Below, piece after piece: positions 30,278-52,015 of a DNA stretch of 64,000 bases (the first letter of the stretch is position 1; the number at the start of each line of letters is the position of its first letter). The notes under the pieces are model-generated. The model ran no database searches. It had not been told where the DNA came from and was given only the letters and a program-made list of their open reading frames with translations. Origin of the DNA: Saccoglossus kowalevskii (Eukaryota > Hemichordata > Enteropneusta > Harrimaniidae); the NCBI RefSeq assembly GCF_000003605.2, contig NW_003126890.1, forward strand, positions 76,141 through 140,140, given 5' to 3'. The translations under genes were made by a program, and so were the position numbers.

Positions 30278-30298
30278 CACGTGGTTATCAGTCACGTG
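30278..30298. promoter_or_regulatory. Pair of CACGTG E-boxes
   Basis: Two palindromic CACGTG words (30278-30283 and 30293-30298) are spaced 15 bp start to start, in similar context (CACGTGGT). They lie about 165 bp outside the solo LTR, so they are host sequence. Confidence 0.35.
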
Positions 30299-30499
30299 GT
30301 GACAGTGCAATGTGTAGAAGATGGCAATGTACTGTGACATTATATCAGGGTAATTTAATTAGGTTTTTGTTTCAGTATCCAAGATGTACATGTGAAGATG
30401 TAAATTTCATTATGCAAACCGTTGACATTTAAAAGTTTGCCTTGGTTCACAAATTTACTACTGTCGCATACGACTTATTTACCACTTCCGTGTTACTGA

Positions 30500-30615
30500 G
30501 AATGTTCTAGAACCGTACTGTGTCTGGGTGGAATATTCTAGATTTTTTAAGAAACTGGTTGAATAAGTAATAGAACACTGTAGGAGGCAATAGAAGGTAA
30601 TGGAACATTCTAGAA
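30500..30615. promoter_or_regulatory. Cluster of three heat-shock elements
   Basis: 30500-30512 reads GAAtgTTCtaGAA, a perfect three-unit HSF site. 30531-30543 reads GAAtaTTCtaGAt, one base off. 30603-30615 reads GAAcaTTCtaGAA, perfect. All share the core TTCTAGA and lie 65-180 bp upstream of the TATA box, the range in which HSF acts at heat-shock promoters. Confidence 0.8.
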
Positions 30616-30680
30616 ATTTATAGTAAATTCCAGACTCATTATGTATGCGGATGTAATGGTCTATTTATAGACAGTGTGGG

Positions 30681-30690
30681 TATATATAGG
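30681..30690 (+). promoter_or_regulatory. TATA box of the LTR
   Basis: TATATATAGG followed by GGAG. A perfect MEF2-type word (CTATTTATAG) lies 11 bp upstream at 30661-30670 and may be a second TATA-like element. Confidence 0.55.
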
Positions 30691-30972
30691 GGAGTTGTTC
30701 AGCACTGAGTTCAGATCGGAGATCTCGTTGAATTGTATTGGAGTTTAAGTATCTAGTCATTGGAGTAGTGGAGTTTTACCGCGTCATTGTACTTGATGTT
30801 TGCAGAGTATAATAATACCAGTACCCGTTGGAACCTAATCTGTTGGCTCCGTGTTCGTATGTTATCATCGCCGCCAGTGAAGTCTTTCTGTTACTTTTGC
30901 CATTTTGGTATTTGAACCATCACACCTGTACTATACCAATTACGGTAATATTACGTTACGTGTGACAACTAC

Positions 30973-32576
30973 ATACATGAATATAATAAATAAGAACTGA
31001 GCTAAAGTAGGTATGGATTAGTATACACCAGATGGGTCACAACAGTTAGGGATGTTACAAAACAACAGCTCCTTGCAGTACTATTAACATACAGTACAGA
31101 GAGCAATGAATCTTAGCCAGATGTTTTACAGGAAAGTAGGGTCTCGTATGAAAAATGCATCTGTCATATCTCAACATACGACATATACAACATAATTAAA
31201 GAAGTATTGCTGTACCTGTACGTAGGAATAATTGGGAGGACATTTAATTCGATTCAGAGATTTATTTGACAGTATGTTTTGATTAGAGAGGCAACATTGA
31301 AAGTTATCATGAATATCCCCTGTCCACATTTCGCAATTTTATTAGACTTTATAATAATGTTAAATTCTGACTTTACTAAATCCTACAAATTGGTTATATA
31401 GCTGCTAGTGAAAATGGTGTTGGCATATTTCATATCATAAAAATCAATTACAGAAATCGAGTGGGATTCTTTCTGTGAAGCATGTGGTGACAAAGTGGTC
31501 CAGGAATGTATTTTTGGAAAAATTTAAAACTAAAAACCGGAAGCTGTTTCATTGTAACCTATGCTCGTCATATTTCATGATTTTATGATTTTTTTGTGTA
31601 TACTTTCAGTACAAAAATCATTTTCTTTTTTCAGTGGTTGTGGTTTTGTGATATCTAATTGTTGAATCACGTGTTCAGGCACTTAATGTATACATGGCCT
31701 GTTAGTGATGGATATCGCATGTAAATGTCACTCGTACTCTTGTGTGATTAGTTAATAAAATCGCTATGTTTTAGGTTCATGCTACAACTTGAATGTGAAT
31801 TTGAAGAAAACTATTTTAAATAGAACGGCCACAGTTCCGAATCCTGCCGGACATGTTCTATATTATAGCGTCTGTGCTGGTAAAAAGTCTGTATAAGCTT
31901 GATGTTGAATAATCTTGGAAGAAAAACTGTGGTCTTTGTGGTAATGTGGTCATTGCAAGGTATATTGCCTACTTAAGTACCGTCAAGCTGTTGGATACCT
32001 GTCACACACAACTTACCATTTAAACCATGCATGTACTTGCAGGAAATTAAAACTTTACATTTGTACAATTTGTGGGACACATGTTCAACTACCTTTGACA
32101 ACATACTGAGAGTGTAATTCCTGTTTTGCAATGTTTCGCTCACTTTAATCATAACGCATGTTCATGATTTTTACGAGTCCTTCATGGCCCAAAAAATGAC
32201 CATTAATTCCTGCTAACGTACTCAATAGGGTATATCTAGATGTAATGACGTTAAAGATGAAATCAAGCTTGGTAGAATGCTAATGCCTAACATGTTTTTC
32301 TAAGAGCACTTAATTAAGAATAACAATTGAGTTTTCAGAAAATTTTATCAAAAATAAATATGAGAGGATTATTCAAAATGCATTCTTCAACCATCGCAAG
32401 TCTAAAATTGTCTTCAATTTTCCACTCACGTGTTTCACCACTAGATAATGAGATCTGATGTTACTCGTACTATGATGGATGACAGATGGTGTGTGGACAA
32501 TAGGCGTGCCCCTTCCCGAATTTCTAGATCCACCAGTGCTTATAAATCAACTTATTACAACATTCATACTAAGTGC
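30973..32576. other. No gene seen
   Basis: AT-rich unique-looking sequence. No open frame of interest and no continuation of the LTR element. Confidence 0.4.
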
Positions 32577-32581
32577 AAAGG

Positions 32582-32809
32582 CAGTGGCGGCAGCAAAAAA
32601 TGTTGGGGGCGTCGTCCCTTCAAAAAGCTGAAACCCTTTGTGTCAGCAAAATTTGCCCCTCAAATTGCTGGAAATAAGTTTCAGAGGGTTTAGATTTCAA
32701 TTTTTTTAACAGGGAGCATGCCCCAGACCCTCTAGTAAGGTCGCGCCTTTGGCATGACATTGTGAGCAGTTCTCCCTCCCTCATGCAAAATGTTGTGCCA
32801 CTGCCACTG
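32582..32809. mobile_element. Short TIR transposon (MITE), 228 bp
   Basis: Ends CAGTGGC... and, inverted, CAGTGGCAGTGGC. It is flanked by AAAGG on both sides (32577-32581 and 32810-32814), a probable target duplication. A shared AAAATGTTG word lies just inside both ends. CAGTGGC ends are typical of hAT-like MITEs, but their duplication is normally 8 bp, so the superfamily is open. Confidence 0.6.
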
Positions 32810-32814
32810 AAAGG

Positions 32815-34530
32815 CCAACTTGAAGTAATTATTAATACTTGATTTGTAAAGAAACAAATATTAGACAATTGAAATAATCTGTGGTAGGGTCCAAATTGAA
32901 TGCAAAATACTTGTAAATTAAAGTTTTTAAATACGTGCTACGAGTGGTTTCATATAATCAATGGTAGCTCTACTTGTATTGTTATACGGAGTATGATGTC
33001 CATGCATGCTGCTTTGCGGAGATATACAGAAGTCTGCATCACAGTCAAGTTATTACAGAGAAAAGGTTAACTCAAACATTCTCTTTCAAGAATGATTGAG
33101 TGGATAGTGATGTCTGTGCTAAGCAAATTGGTGCGCAACTGACAAATAATCTACAGTTGGCCAACACTGGTTTCTCAACCAACCCAGTAATTGTTATGCA
33201 AATTAGGCAATTAATATGCATGGCTTTCAACCATAAACTAACCAGGTCATTACCCCAGAGCATATATGCACCAAGTTTCATTTAAATTCAGTTAGTGGTT
33301 CTTTAGATATCAGAGAAACGCATACCCACAGACAAATTAACTTCAAAGATTTCCATTGTGTGCAATGAACTATTTCAAAAACAGAAATTCCATAGCACCA
33401 CTTGTGTGATATTTTATGTAAATGTTTTCAAACATGTCTAGTCCCCGGATAATTATGAAGTGGCTTTTCCCTTGTGTTTGTGAAATGTATTCCATCAACA
33501 TGAGGACTTTCAATAATAGATACAATAATGCGTGTCTCTGAAGATCGTTACATGACAAGAACTGACACATGTCTCGGACACATTATATAATATAAATAGA
33601 AGATCATGATGCAACTGCCTTTCAATAATGAAAATGCATGCATTCAGATGAATGATGCATCCTTGTAGAAATAGTTTAACCCAACCAGTTTTAATCCAGA
33701 GACACGCATAGCAAACCGAGCTGGCAATGTTGTTATTCTGGTATCCAGAGCAATATGGCAGTGGCGGTAATAACGATAAAATTGTAACATACATGTAGAC
33801 ATGTCCTGTAATCTCCAACATGGAATATTGTGTCTATGGCAAAGTTTCCATATTTGCTCTTTTAGTAGCATCTGCACTTATTTAAATGTCAGAGGTACAT
33901 GCACGTCTATGGTCAAAATAAGTTATACTTCTAAGAGAACAAACACAGTATGGCTGGCAATTGTCACCTGGTATGCATGTACAATAACAAATTACACATT
34001 CATAAGGACAACATAATATCTTTATTTCTCACTATCATAAAACAATGCATAGGTATGTTGGATACTTCATTCATAATTTAACTATATTACAATTAATATT
34101 AATTTATTTAAAAATAATTGCACTATATACTGTAGTATACATAACACGGGGCTGTGAATATCTGGGGGATCTATTCAATAATCACTTGATATTAGTCTCG
34201 GAAATTCGGTTACAACACTATAACTTACAAAAAAAATAATCTATTTTCACTTAAGTTATTATATTACCCGATACAGGTTTAATATCTGCTCAGTAAGAAA
34301 AAACTTTTCATTGCAAGCTGCAAAAAGATCTGTTCCTTTAATTAGGTCATAAATGTCATGCATCAAATCTATATCCTGTAGTACATGTCCACAGAACCCC
34401 CCCCCCTCTCTCTCGCTCTCCCCCTCCCCACCCACCATCTATGCACACACACATACACAGGTATCTCATGAAAGATGAAGTCATTAATTCAAATACAGTT
34501 AATTACATACATGAAATTTATGTTGGGTTT
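32815..34530. other. No gene seen
   Basis: Overlapping short frames on both strands, none recognisable. A C/T low-complexity tract lies at about 34398-34437. Confidence 0.4.
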
Positions 34531-34532
34531 CA

Positions 34533-34612
34533 ATTAAATTCCAGTTTAATTAAATTGAATTAACTTGAATTCAACTGAAATTAAATTCAATTTAATTAAA
34601 CTGGAATTTAAT
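34533..34612. repeat. 80-bp near-perfect palindrome
   Basis: Arms 34533-34562 and 34583-34612 are perfect reverse complements over 30 bp (ATTAAATTCCAGTTTAATTA...). The 20-bp centre itself contains TTGAATTCAA. It is almost pure A/T, with one CCAG/CTGG landmark per arm, and would extrude as a cruciform or fold as RNA. Confidence 0.88.
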
Positions 34613-34879
34613 GTAACCAGATAAATAGGTATGCTGTATATCAACCAAACTCTAAACTTAAATTGGCTTCTTTTTTATGGTAGTAATTCACTTGTATGAT
34701 ATATTCAATGAAATGGCTTCACTTTTCATGCAAATAACACACATTTCTGTTTGGCTAATGAGGCTGGTAATACAACAAATACCTTCAGCTCGGACAGCCA
34801 TGAAATACAGTTGTATGTGGTGATTGGCCTCTGCAGATACAATCACACAGCAGGGCATCTAGAACCATACTACATACAT

Positions 34880-35160
34880 TAGTGTGGTGTAATACCATGT
34901 CAGTGTGGTGTAATACCATGTCAGTGTGGTGTAATACCATGTCAGTGTGGTGTAATACCATGTCAGTGCGGTGTAATACCATGTCAGTGTGGTGTAATAC
35001 CATGTCAGTGTGGTGTAATACCATGTCAGTGCGGTGTAATACCATGTCAGTGCGGTGTAATACCATGTCAGTGTGGTGTAATACCATGTCAGTGTGGTGT
35101 AATACCATGAAAGTGCGATGTAATACCATGAAAGTGTGGTATAATACCATACTGGTGTCA
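34880..35160. repeat. 21-bp minisatellite, about 13 copies
   Basis: The unit is AGTGTGGTGTAATACCATGT plus C, with G/C variants (GTGTGG/GTGCGG) and diverged units at the right edge. The period is a multiple of three, so it is open for 100-150 codons in several frames (for example repeats of WCNTMSV forward). Non-coding by context. Confidence 0.93.
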
Positions 35161-36520
35161 AGTAATAACATATTGCCGAGGTGTAATAATTTTACAGTTG
35201 AAGTGACAAGTTTGAGAAGCCCTATATGCATGCATACACACCACACCAAGTGGTAGCCTTAAGACAGATGCTCTAACAATACAAATACACATATTTGTAC
35301 ACTTTTAAAAACAAAATACTTACTTATACAAAATAACTATGTAAATTTACTTACAATAATAAAAAGTCACTCAGTAGCACCTTTATGCGAGAAGAAAGCA
35401 TACAATATTGAGCTTAAAATATGCTGAGTTGTTTAAAAAAAACATTATATAAAATCCAACCATTGAGTCACTCTGGTATATTAAAGGCACTGATCCTGAA
35501 TTCCCATTTTTAATGGTGTCACTCTGTTTTCTGTACCGATATCCAGAATTGCAAAGCATCACACCCAATTATAATAGTTTAAAAAACAAGGAGGAAGTGA
35601 CCTCATAATAATGAAGTGAGATTACATATTGCAAGTACATTTGAAAATTCAGTGGTTTTACACTCAGAATCAATTTGCATTATGAAAACAAAGTGTATAT
35701 CAGCACGTTTATTCATGAGCACTGAAATATAATACCTGAAATTGTCATCGCCATATTTGGATGTTTTCCCGAAGACAGTTGTGAGACTCCAAGTCAACTC
35801 ACTTTGGAGAGCAATTCACTAAATACAAACAAGTAATTGATTATGACTGGCCTTATCAGCTGATTTCACCATATTGGGCAGATTATTAAGATTATATAAA
35901 AATGTAAATTAAATAAAAAAAAAAAAAAAAAAGGAAAGGGAGAAAAAATATCTACAGTGAATACAGTTTTTATAAAAGTTGTTGAAAATGTAGTAAAATA
36001 TTTAAAAAAACATGTGAAATTTTGCATATTTTAAAATATCTGTACTATGCGATACACAAGTCAATTTTGCATAGATGATGGAGATACATTTGGTCAAACT
36101 AGCCTTCACAAAGTTTCAACTGCTGCGGCAAGAAATTACTTTTCGATAATGTTTTGGTGAAGTCACTACTAATAATTTCAGTCCTTTGCAAACGCATCAT
36201 ACATTGTCGTGTCTTACTGACATCCACAGCTTACTGTGTTCTTAATAAGGCTTTAAATGCAAATGAGCCAAACAAACATAACCATATAAGGCAAGACTTT
36301 TTTTTTTAGTATTGATAGAAACTGTAAAATATTGCAGGCTCTATCCACCCATTCAAAACAGATAGGTCTCTTCTAAACCTGTATTTAACAAAATCTAAAT
36401 CATAATCCTCCTTCGTATTGTCATGATTAACATGCAAATGAGTATTTCCTTATATGGCAATATTAAGGACTATAAGAGGAAATTTGCAGCAAATTGTAAT
36501 ACAAAGTTGCTAACAGTAAA
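35161..36520. other. Smoothelin 3' UTR and downstream DNA
   Basis: No other gene seen. On the minus strand the first AATAAA that I see after the stop is at 35708-35713, about 800 bp away, a candidate poly(A) signal. An A-tract lies at about 35914-35934. Confidence 0.4.
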
Positions 36521-45475
<8,955 letters not shown>

Positions 45476-46539
45476 CTTGAAAAAATTAAATGAAAGCACA
45501 TTTAGGTTACAATGATTTTAACTTTATGATGATAAGACACTGTATATTCACTGACCAGCTTCGAATAAGGGGCCGGTTTGAATCTATGGACAAGTTCTGA
45601 ACATTGCGAGGAATTCTTGCTATGGAGGTCAGGTTGTTTTGTAATGCCACACAACGCATGGAGCATATCACATGACATTATCCATTGTCTCTATCTTTCA
45701 TTTTTTATTTTGATCTGTTAGACTAACAGTGTTGTCATTCTGTGAATAATTAACTTTTCTGTGTACTGTTTTACAAGGCAAATGTTTTAAGTAAAGCTGT
45801 TTATATATAAAACAAATTGTCATAATTTCAAATGCCAGCCCAGAAAATTATTTATTACAAGCTCATTTAACTTTCCTGCAGATTCAATACATGGTTTAGA
45901 ATCGGGATACACAGGGTTTGTTGTAATACAACACAGCATGTATTAGCCGTTGAAATTGGTTGCTGCTACGCTGAGATCGATCGCTGCTATGCTGAGAGGA
46001 AGGGAATGATTTAATCACTTTACAATATCAATTTATTTGGCCTCACAGTAGTATAAAAAACTGTATTAGAAGCTGCAGCTGCAGATTGTGATTTTTTGGT
46101 TCTCAATTGTTCAAAAAGAACGAGTTCAGCTTGTGATACAGACTTTACATACATATGCATGCCTGCCTGCTAACAGCCCTGGTACATGGATAACATTGAT
46201 TTTAATGGTCTAACAGAATATTGAATCTCCTATCACAACAACTACCAGGCATTTAACAATCATATCGATTTCATTTTTATCACATCATTGAACCCTGCAA
46301 AGGTCTCCATAAAACCACAGCCATACACCCAAGTGATATATACTGATACAAGCAGGTGGCATCATTACAGACTTCAACTGGTTCTAATTTTAGACTTTAG
46401 TCCTGATCCCAATGTTACACACAGGCCTGGTGCTCAAATACTAATTCCATAGTTTCAGAGAGGTCAAATTTATTATGACCTTAGTACATGTGTATATGTG
46501 TGACCTTCTCTTACATACAAAATGAAATAGAAGCAGACC
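45476..46539. other. No exon recognised
   Basis: Probably the next smoothelin intron on the minus strand. A short unexplained duplication (GATCGCTGCTATGCTGAGA-like) lies near 45960-46000. Confidence 0.35.
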
Positions 46540-48305
46540 CCTATCAAGAATTGGAATAGATGTAGATCCTTATCTTGGAATGGAATTGATGTAAACCCCT
46601 CATCATGCAATGGAATTGATGTAAACCCCTTATACAATTAAATAGATGTAAACCCCTTATCATGCAATGGAATTGATGTAAACCCATTATACAATGGAAT
46701 AGATGTAAACCCCTTATCATGCAATGGAATACATGTAAACCCCTCATAATGCAATGGAATTGATGTAAACCCCTCATAATGCAATGGAATTGATGTAAAC
46801 CCCTTATCATACAATGGAATTGATGTAAACCCCTTATCATGCAATGGAATTGATGTAAACCCCTTATCATGCAATGGAATTGATGTAAACCCCTCATCAT
46901 GCAATGGAATTGATGTAAACCCCTCATCATGCAATGGAATTGATGTAAACCCCTCATCATGCAATGGAATTGATGTAAACCCCTTATACAATGGAATAGA
47001 TGTAAACCCCTTATACAATGGAATAGATGTAAACCCCTTATCATGCAATGGAATTGATGTAAACCCCTTATACAATGGAATTGATGTAAACCCCTTATAC
47101 AATGGAATAGATGTAAACCCCTTATACAATGGAATAGATGTAAACCCCTTATCATGCAATGGAATTGATGTAAACCCCTTATACAATGGAATTGATGTAA
47201 ACCCCTTATACAATGGAATAGATGTAAACCCCTTATACAATGGAATAGATGTAAACCCCTTATACAATGGAATAGATGTAAACCCCTTATCATGCAATGG
47301 AATTGATGTAAACCCCTTATCATGCAATGGAATTGATGTAAACCCCTTATCATACAATGGAATTGATGTAAACCCCTTATCATGCAACGGAATTGATGTA
47401 AACCCCTTATCATGCAATGGAATTGATGTAAACCCCTCATCATGCAATGGAATTGATGTAAAACCCTTATCATACAATGGAATTGATGTAAACCCCTTAT
47501 CATGCAATGGAATTGATGTAAACCCCTCATCATGCAATGGAATAGATGTAAACCCTTTATCATACAATAGAATAGATGTAAACCCCTTATACAATGGAAT
47601 AGATGTAAACCCCTTATCATACAATGGAATTGATGTAAACCCCTTATCATGCAATGGAATTGATGTAAACCCCTCATCATACAATGGAATTGATGTAAAC
47701 CCCTTATCATGCAATGGAATAGATGTAAACCCTTTATCATACAATGGAATAGATGTAAACCCCTTATACAATGGAATAGATGTAAACCCCTTATCATACA
47801 ATGGAATTGATGTAAACCCCTTATCATACAATGGAATTGATGTAAACCCCTCATCATACAATGGAATTGATGTAAACCCCTCATCATGCAATGGAATTGA
47901 TGTAAACCCCTTATCATACAATGGAATAGATGTAAACCCCTTATCATACAATGGAATTGATGTAAACCCCTTATCATGCAATGGAATTGATGTAAACCCC
48001 TCATCATACAATGGAATTGATGTAAACCCCTCATCATGCAATGGAATTGATGTAAACCCCTTATCATGCAATGGAATGGATGTAAACCACTTATCATGCA
48101 ATGGAATTGATGTAAACCCCTTATCATGCAANNNNNNNNNNNNNNNNNNNNNNNNNNNNNNNNNNNNNNNNNNNNNNNNNNAAACCCCTTATCATACAAT
48201 GGAATTGATGTAAACCCCTTATCATGCAATGGAATTGATGTAAACCCCTTATCATACAATGGAATTGATGTAAACCCCTTATCATGCAATGGAATTGATG
48301 TAAAC
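46540..48305. repeat. 27/30-bp minisatellite with higher-order structure, about 60 copies
   Basis: The 30-bp unit is CAATGGAATTGATGTAAACC, CCTTATCATG. The 27-bp unit lacks three bases (TTATACAATGG). Further variants are AATAGATG/AATTGATG and CCTCAT/CCTTAT. The order of variants repeats in blocks: a 111-bp block (27+27+30+27) at about 46982 and 47092, and a 177-bp block at about 47551 and 47728. Both periods are multiples of three, so the minus strand is open for 590 and 497 codons in two frames. No translation is likely. A 50-N gap sits inside it. Confidence 0.95.
48132..48181. other. Assembly gap (50 N) in the minisatellite
   Basis: Exactly 50 N. The true array length is therefore unknown and the array is probably longer than shown. 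Confidence 0.99.
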
Positions 48306-49483
48306 CCCCCAATCATAGCAGCAGATAACCAATGTCAATCAGAAATGTTAATAAGTAAGAAACCATATTACCAAGTGGAACTGAATGACTAAACTGAACA
48401 CAATACACAAAGAAAACTCATTAAGATGCAGTGATTGTGTTTTATTGAAAAATGTTTCCCATTCAGCACACAAATTAAGCATTTCTTGCATTTCCATTAG
48501 TCAAGGTTGGTGAGTATGTACATCAGCAGAGACTCGAGAATATTACCTCAAATCACAAATCAGTTTAGATTAGTTTGGGCAAATGAAAAGAAAAAAATAT
48601 TTTGGATTCGAATAACTCTAATCAAAATTGATAGTCTATCCTAAACATTTTGTTTTTAACACAAGCAAAGACTTGATTAAAAATGCATCGACTATACACT
48701 AGCACCAGCCTTAGCTGTCTTCTTAAAAAACAGCTATGAAACAAAACAGCAACAACTATCAGTGTATTAGGTTGAAATTAGAGAGTGTTTTCTATTCTGT
48801 TTTCTCCATGGGTTGCAAATTGGCTTTATTTTTTATTTTTATTTTATTTTTTATTTGTTTCATATAGTTTTTAATTTTCTTTCTGTAAGACCCTTTTTAT
48901 CCTTTCCTAAGGATTTTATGTGTCTAATAAATATTATTACAGAAATTTAGCCAAATTGGGAGGATTTTACAAAAACATTCTTACACATGGGACTTGTTGA
49001 TCAAACTAGATGCAATCGGACTGATCGACAAAAGGATATCCAACGTGCATAACTTTTTGCAGTTTTTGAAGTGCATCTTAACACAAACATGCAATTTTTG
49101 CCTTACTTCAATATCTAACTGTAGTGTACATGTTGGCATTTATCTCAAATTACTTGCATTTGTACTTGTTTCAAACTCCCCCTATTCCTAGTAAGCTTTC
49201 TTAGAGTTGGGAATTGCCCCAGGGTGCTTACATTTAGACATGCAGCTTTACTCTGCCATAATCAATGACATAACTACATGTTTGATTGAACAGGCTATCC
49301 TGTCATTGATACCAAGTTTGTCAAAGAAAATATGTTGATCCCTTGTTTTCCTATCCTTATAAAGACCTTATGGGTCACAGCGACCAGACAGGACGCCATC
49401 AATAAATTCATCGCGTTTTTAGTGGTATACATGCAGATTTGTTTGATTGAAGATGATTCAGAAGTATTTTGCAATTTTTTTTA
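48306..49483. other. No gene seen
   Basis: T-rich tract near 48828-48870. No exon recognised on either strand. Confidence 0.4.
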
Positions 49484-49713
49484 TCAACCTTTTCACCAAT
49501 AGTTCCCCATTTTCATCACAAATTTGTTTCTAGTCTACACCTCCTATCAAAAGATTGGGACAAAATAGCTACATTTTTTGTGTACAAACTGAAAATTGAC
49601 TCAAATTTTGTCTGTTGGCTCCAAAATTAGGGTTCATTTTGAGAAATATTGAAGAATATAAGAAACAATTGTAGAATAATTTGGGTGGGACAGTTTGGTG
49701 CTGAAAAGGTTAA
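49484..49713. mobile_element. MITE, CCTTTTCACCA family, copy 1
   Basis: Ends TCAACCTTTTCACCA and GGTGCTGAAAAGGTTAA (TTAA-type target, left copy mutated to TCAA). Its interior matches the reverse complement of the copy at 58940-59157 over most of its length, for example AAACTGAAAATT, TTTTGTCTGTTG and ATATAAGAAACAA. Confidence 0.75.
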
Positions 49714-51920
49714 TCTTAATGTTTTTTCTTTATAAATATAAATTATATAATATGTGTCATGTCATTTTGGTAAGTGCTAACAGTACTTGTGTTCAATAGG
49801 GCTTGGTGAAGCGCACTAATTTTCCATTATGAAGGCGTAAATTGCTGCAGCCCTGTCACCTAATCCAAAACAAGGAACAGAAAAAAAAAAAAAGAATTTG
49901 TGTGGCAAAATACACTACTGTTCCATGCACCATCAGTAATTGCAATTTGTACATTTAAAAATTGTCAGCAGAGACAACAGTCACATTGAATGTCGGGAAA
50001 TACATGTATCACTATGCATAACAATATTGATGAATATACGCAATGTCATTGCGTTATGCCACAGAAACCATATTTCACATTTAAGAATATGTGAAACGGC
50101 TGTGTGATAATATACATGTACTACTTTTTGTGAACATAACTTTGTAGTTGTGGAATACCATTTAAAATTTAACAGATCCAGTGGTCATGACCTTTGCTCA
50201 TTTGGCCAATCACAGATATCATAAGTTGTTGGAGAATTACTGATCTGAGTAGCAGACATGTATGCATCCCAATGTAGGCAGGATTGACAACAACAGGTGA
50301 CAAATACATTAATAGACAACACCATTCTACTTATGAAATGTACATTGAATGATACACATAACTACAACTGTAGAATGCACAAGGTCAAATGAATAACATA
50401 AAGGTTGTAATTGAAGCGCTAACAACATCAAATGATTTGATAAATAAATACCAAATATGGAAGCCAAATCACCCCCCCCCCCCCCATCACAGAATATTGA
50501 CTCAGATATTACCATACTTTTGAAATGATTTGCAGTTTACATAACAAATTCAAGGATTAGGTTTTAAAACAGTTTATTTGATAAAATTTGTGGCTTATTG
50601 TACACTGGAGTTTTGGATTCTCAAGAATTTTGTCAAAATTTTATGCTAAAGACAGTTTCACTGATGATTGCATAGATCCTGAAGGGATTTAAATAACAAT
50701 ATAAACAATCCCACAATTCAACAGTGTAACCCCAGCGATATATACTTTTTTTTTTTACAGCACAGTCATCTGAGTTCACTTATCCATAGAGCTACAATGT
50801 AAGTGATGCAAGTGGCATCATGGGATGTATTCATATTATAATTATGCAGGCCTGATGTCAATTGCCTGTGAACCTGTCATAACCTCAGTATATAATTGCA
50901 GAAAATTCCACCGGTGTTGGAAACAAATTATTTACCAACTTGTTAATATTGTCCAAGGAAGTTCAGTTTCTGAGAAAAATTTTTTTTTTAAATAGTTTGG
51001 AAACCGTTTTTAGTCGAAAAGTGATTTTAAATATACTCATAAAATCGACCTTCTTTACACAACACTGCATTTATATTTAGTTTTATCAATGGGATTATCT
51101 TAGCATCAATAAGCTTCACTTTTAGAAATATCTTTGAGGTGAAAACGTGAAATCAATGATCTTCAAGTAAAGTTATCAGAACAATACTTAATAATGTGCT
51201 TGGCCACTGTACACAGCAGTGCACTGCTATCCAGTCAACTGTACAATGAATTGTAGTACATCATAAAACTACATAAATTGATGGGACAATGAAAGTTAAT
51301 TAAATTTTAAGAGCTGAAAAAGAGTCCATATACAGTATTCGTGAGTTGACAGCATACGTACTGGTATGATTCATCTCATTATTTTAATGCCTGCACAGTA
51401 GTATTATTGACCTATAAAGTCTTTATTTAAAACAACCCTGTCTCAATCATGATGCACAAACTTTGGTGGAAGAGGAAATGTCGCAGAGATAATCACTAAG
51501 TTTTAAATTCACTGATGAGTGAAGGAAACAATACATCAATTTAATATTAACTGGGTGAATTAAAGGGACCATGACAATGATATAGAATACATTTGTACTA
51601 CCAAGAGTAATGTTGATAGCCCTAAGAATGGATAGTGTGGCAAGGTCAAACGATCACACACAGGGTTGCAATGTTAGGAAGAACCTTGTCTTAATTCAGT
51701 CATATTCTGCTATCAGTGAAATAGGTGAAAATAAAATGTAACTAATTATTAAGTCCTATTCAGTATCAAATGTGACATGTAGACGACAGTTATAGACAGC
51801 AAAGTGAATGATAGTACTTGGTAGAATAATTACTAGTACGATAGGTATTGATGTACAATTGGTCGTCATTTAGGAATGAATAGACATCTTACATACAAGT
51901 GTGAAGAAACCATAGGAGCC
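49714..51920. other. No gene seen
   Basis: A pure C run lies at 50472-50485. No coding exon recognised. Confidence 0.4.
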
Positions 51921-51928
51921 TCATGCAC

Positions 51929-52015
51929 CATAGGAATAAAACAATGCACCATGGGAGTACAACAATGCACCATGAGAATACAACAATGCACCATGGGTGT
52001 ATCACAATGCAACTT
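51929..52015. repeat. 21-bp minisatellite, about 4 copies
   Basis: The unit AACAATGCACCATGGGAGTA plus C, with single-base variants, is open in frame as repeats of QQCTMGV. Confidence 0.85.

Larger units (their letters stand above)
30462..30967 (+). mobile_element. Solo LTR (LTR retrotransposon relic) with heat-shock elements
   Basis: A 506-bp unit starting TGTCGCA and ending TGTGACA (inverted-complementary ends, TG...CA) is flanked by perfect 5-bp target duplications ACTAC (30457-30461 and 30968-30972). No internal retrotransposon genes or second LTR are present, so it is the product of LTR-LTR recombination. Inside, in order: three heat-shock elements (30500-30615), a CTATTTATAG palindrome (30661-30670) and a TATA box (TATATATAGG, 30681). 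Transcription would start near 30710. The layout (enhancer, TATA, then a transcribed part of about 260 bp) is that of a Ty3/Gypsy-type LTR, though the superfamily cannot be proved from an LTR alone. Confidence 0.85.

Noticed and set aside
34882-35256. Cys-rich repeat peptide (WCNTMSV)n
   Set aside because: It is the translated 21-bp minisatellite. Other frames and the opposite strand are equally open, and there is no signal peptide or promoter.
46544-48316. 590- and 497-codon minus-strand frames as a repetitive protein
   Set aside because: They arise because the 27/30-bp units are multiples of three and free of stops. Two frames are equally open and the array spans an assembly gap.
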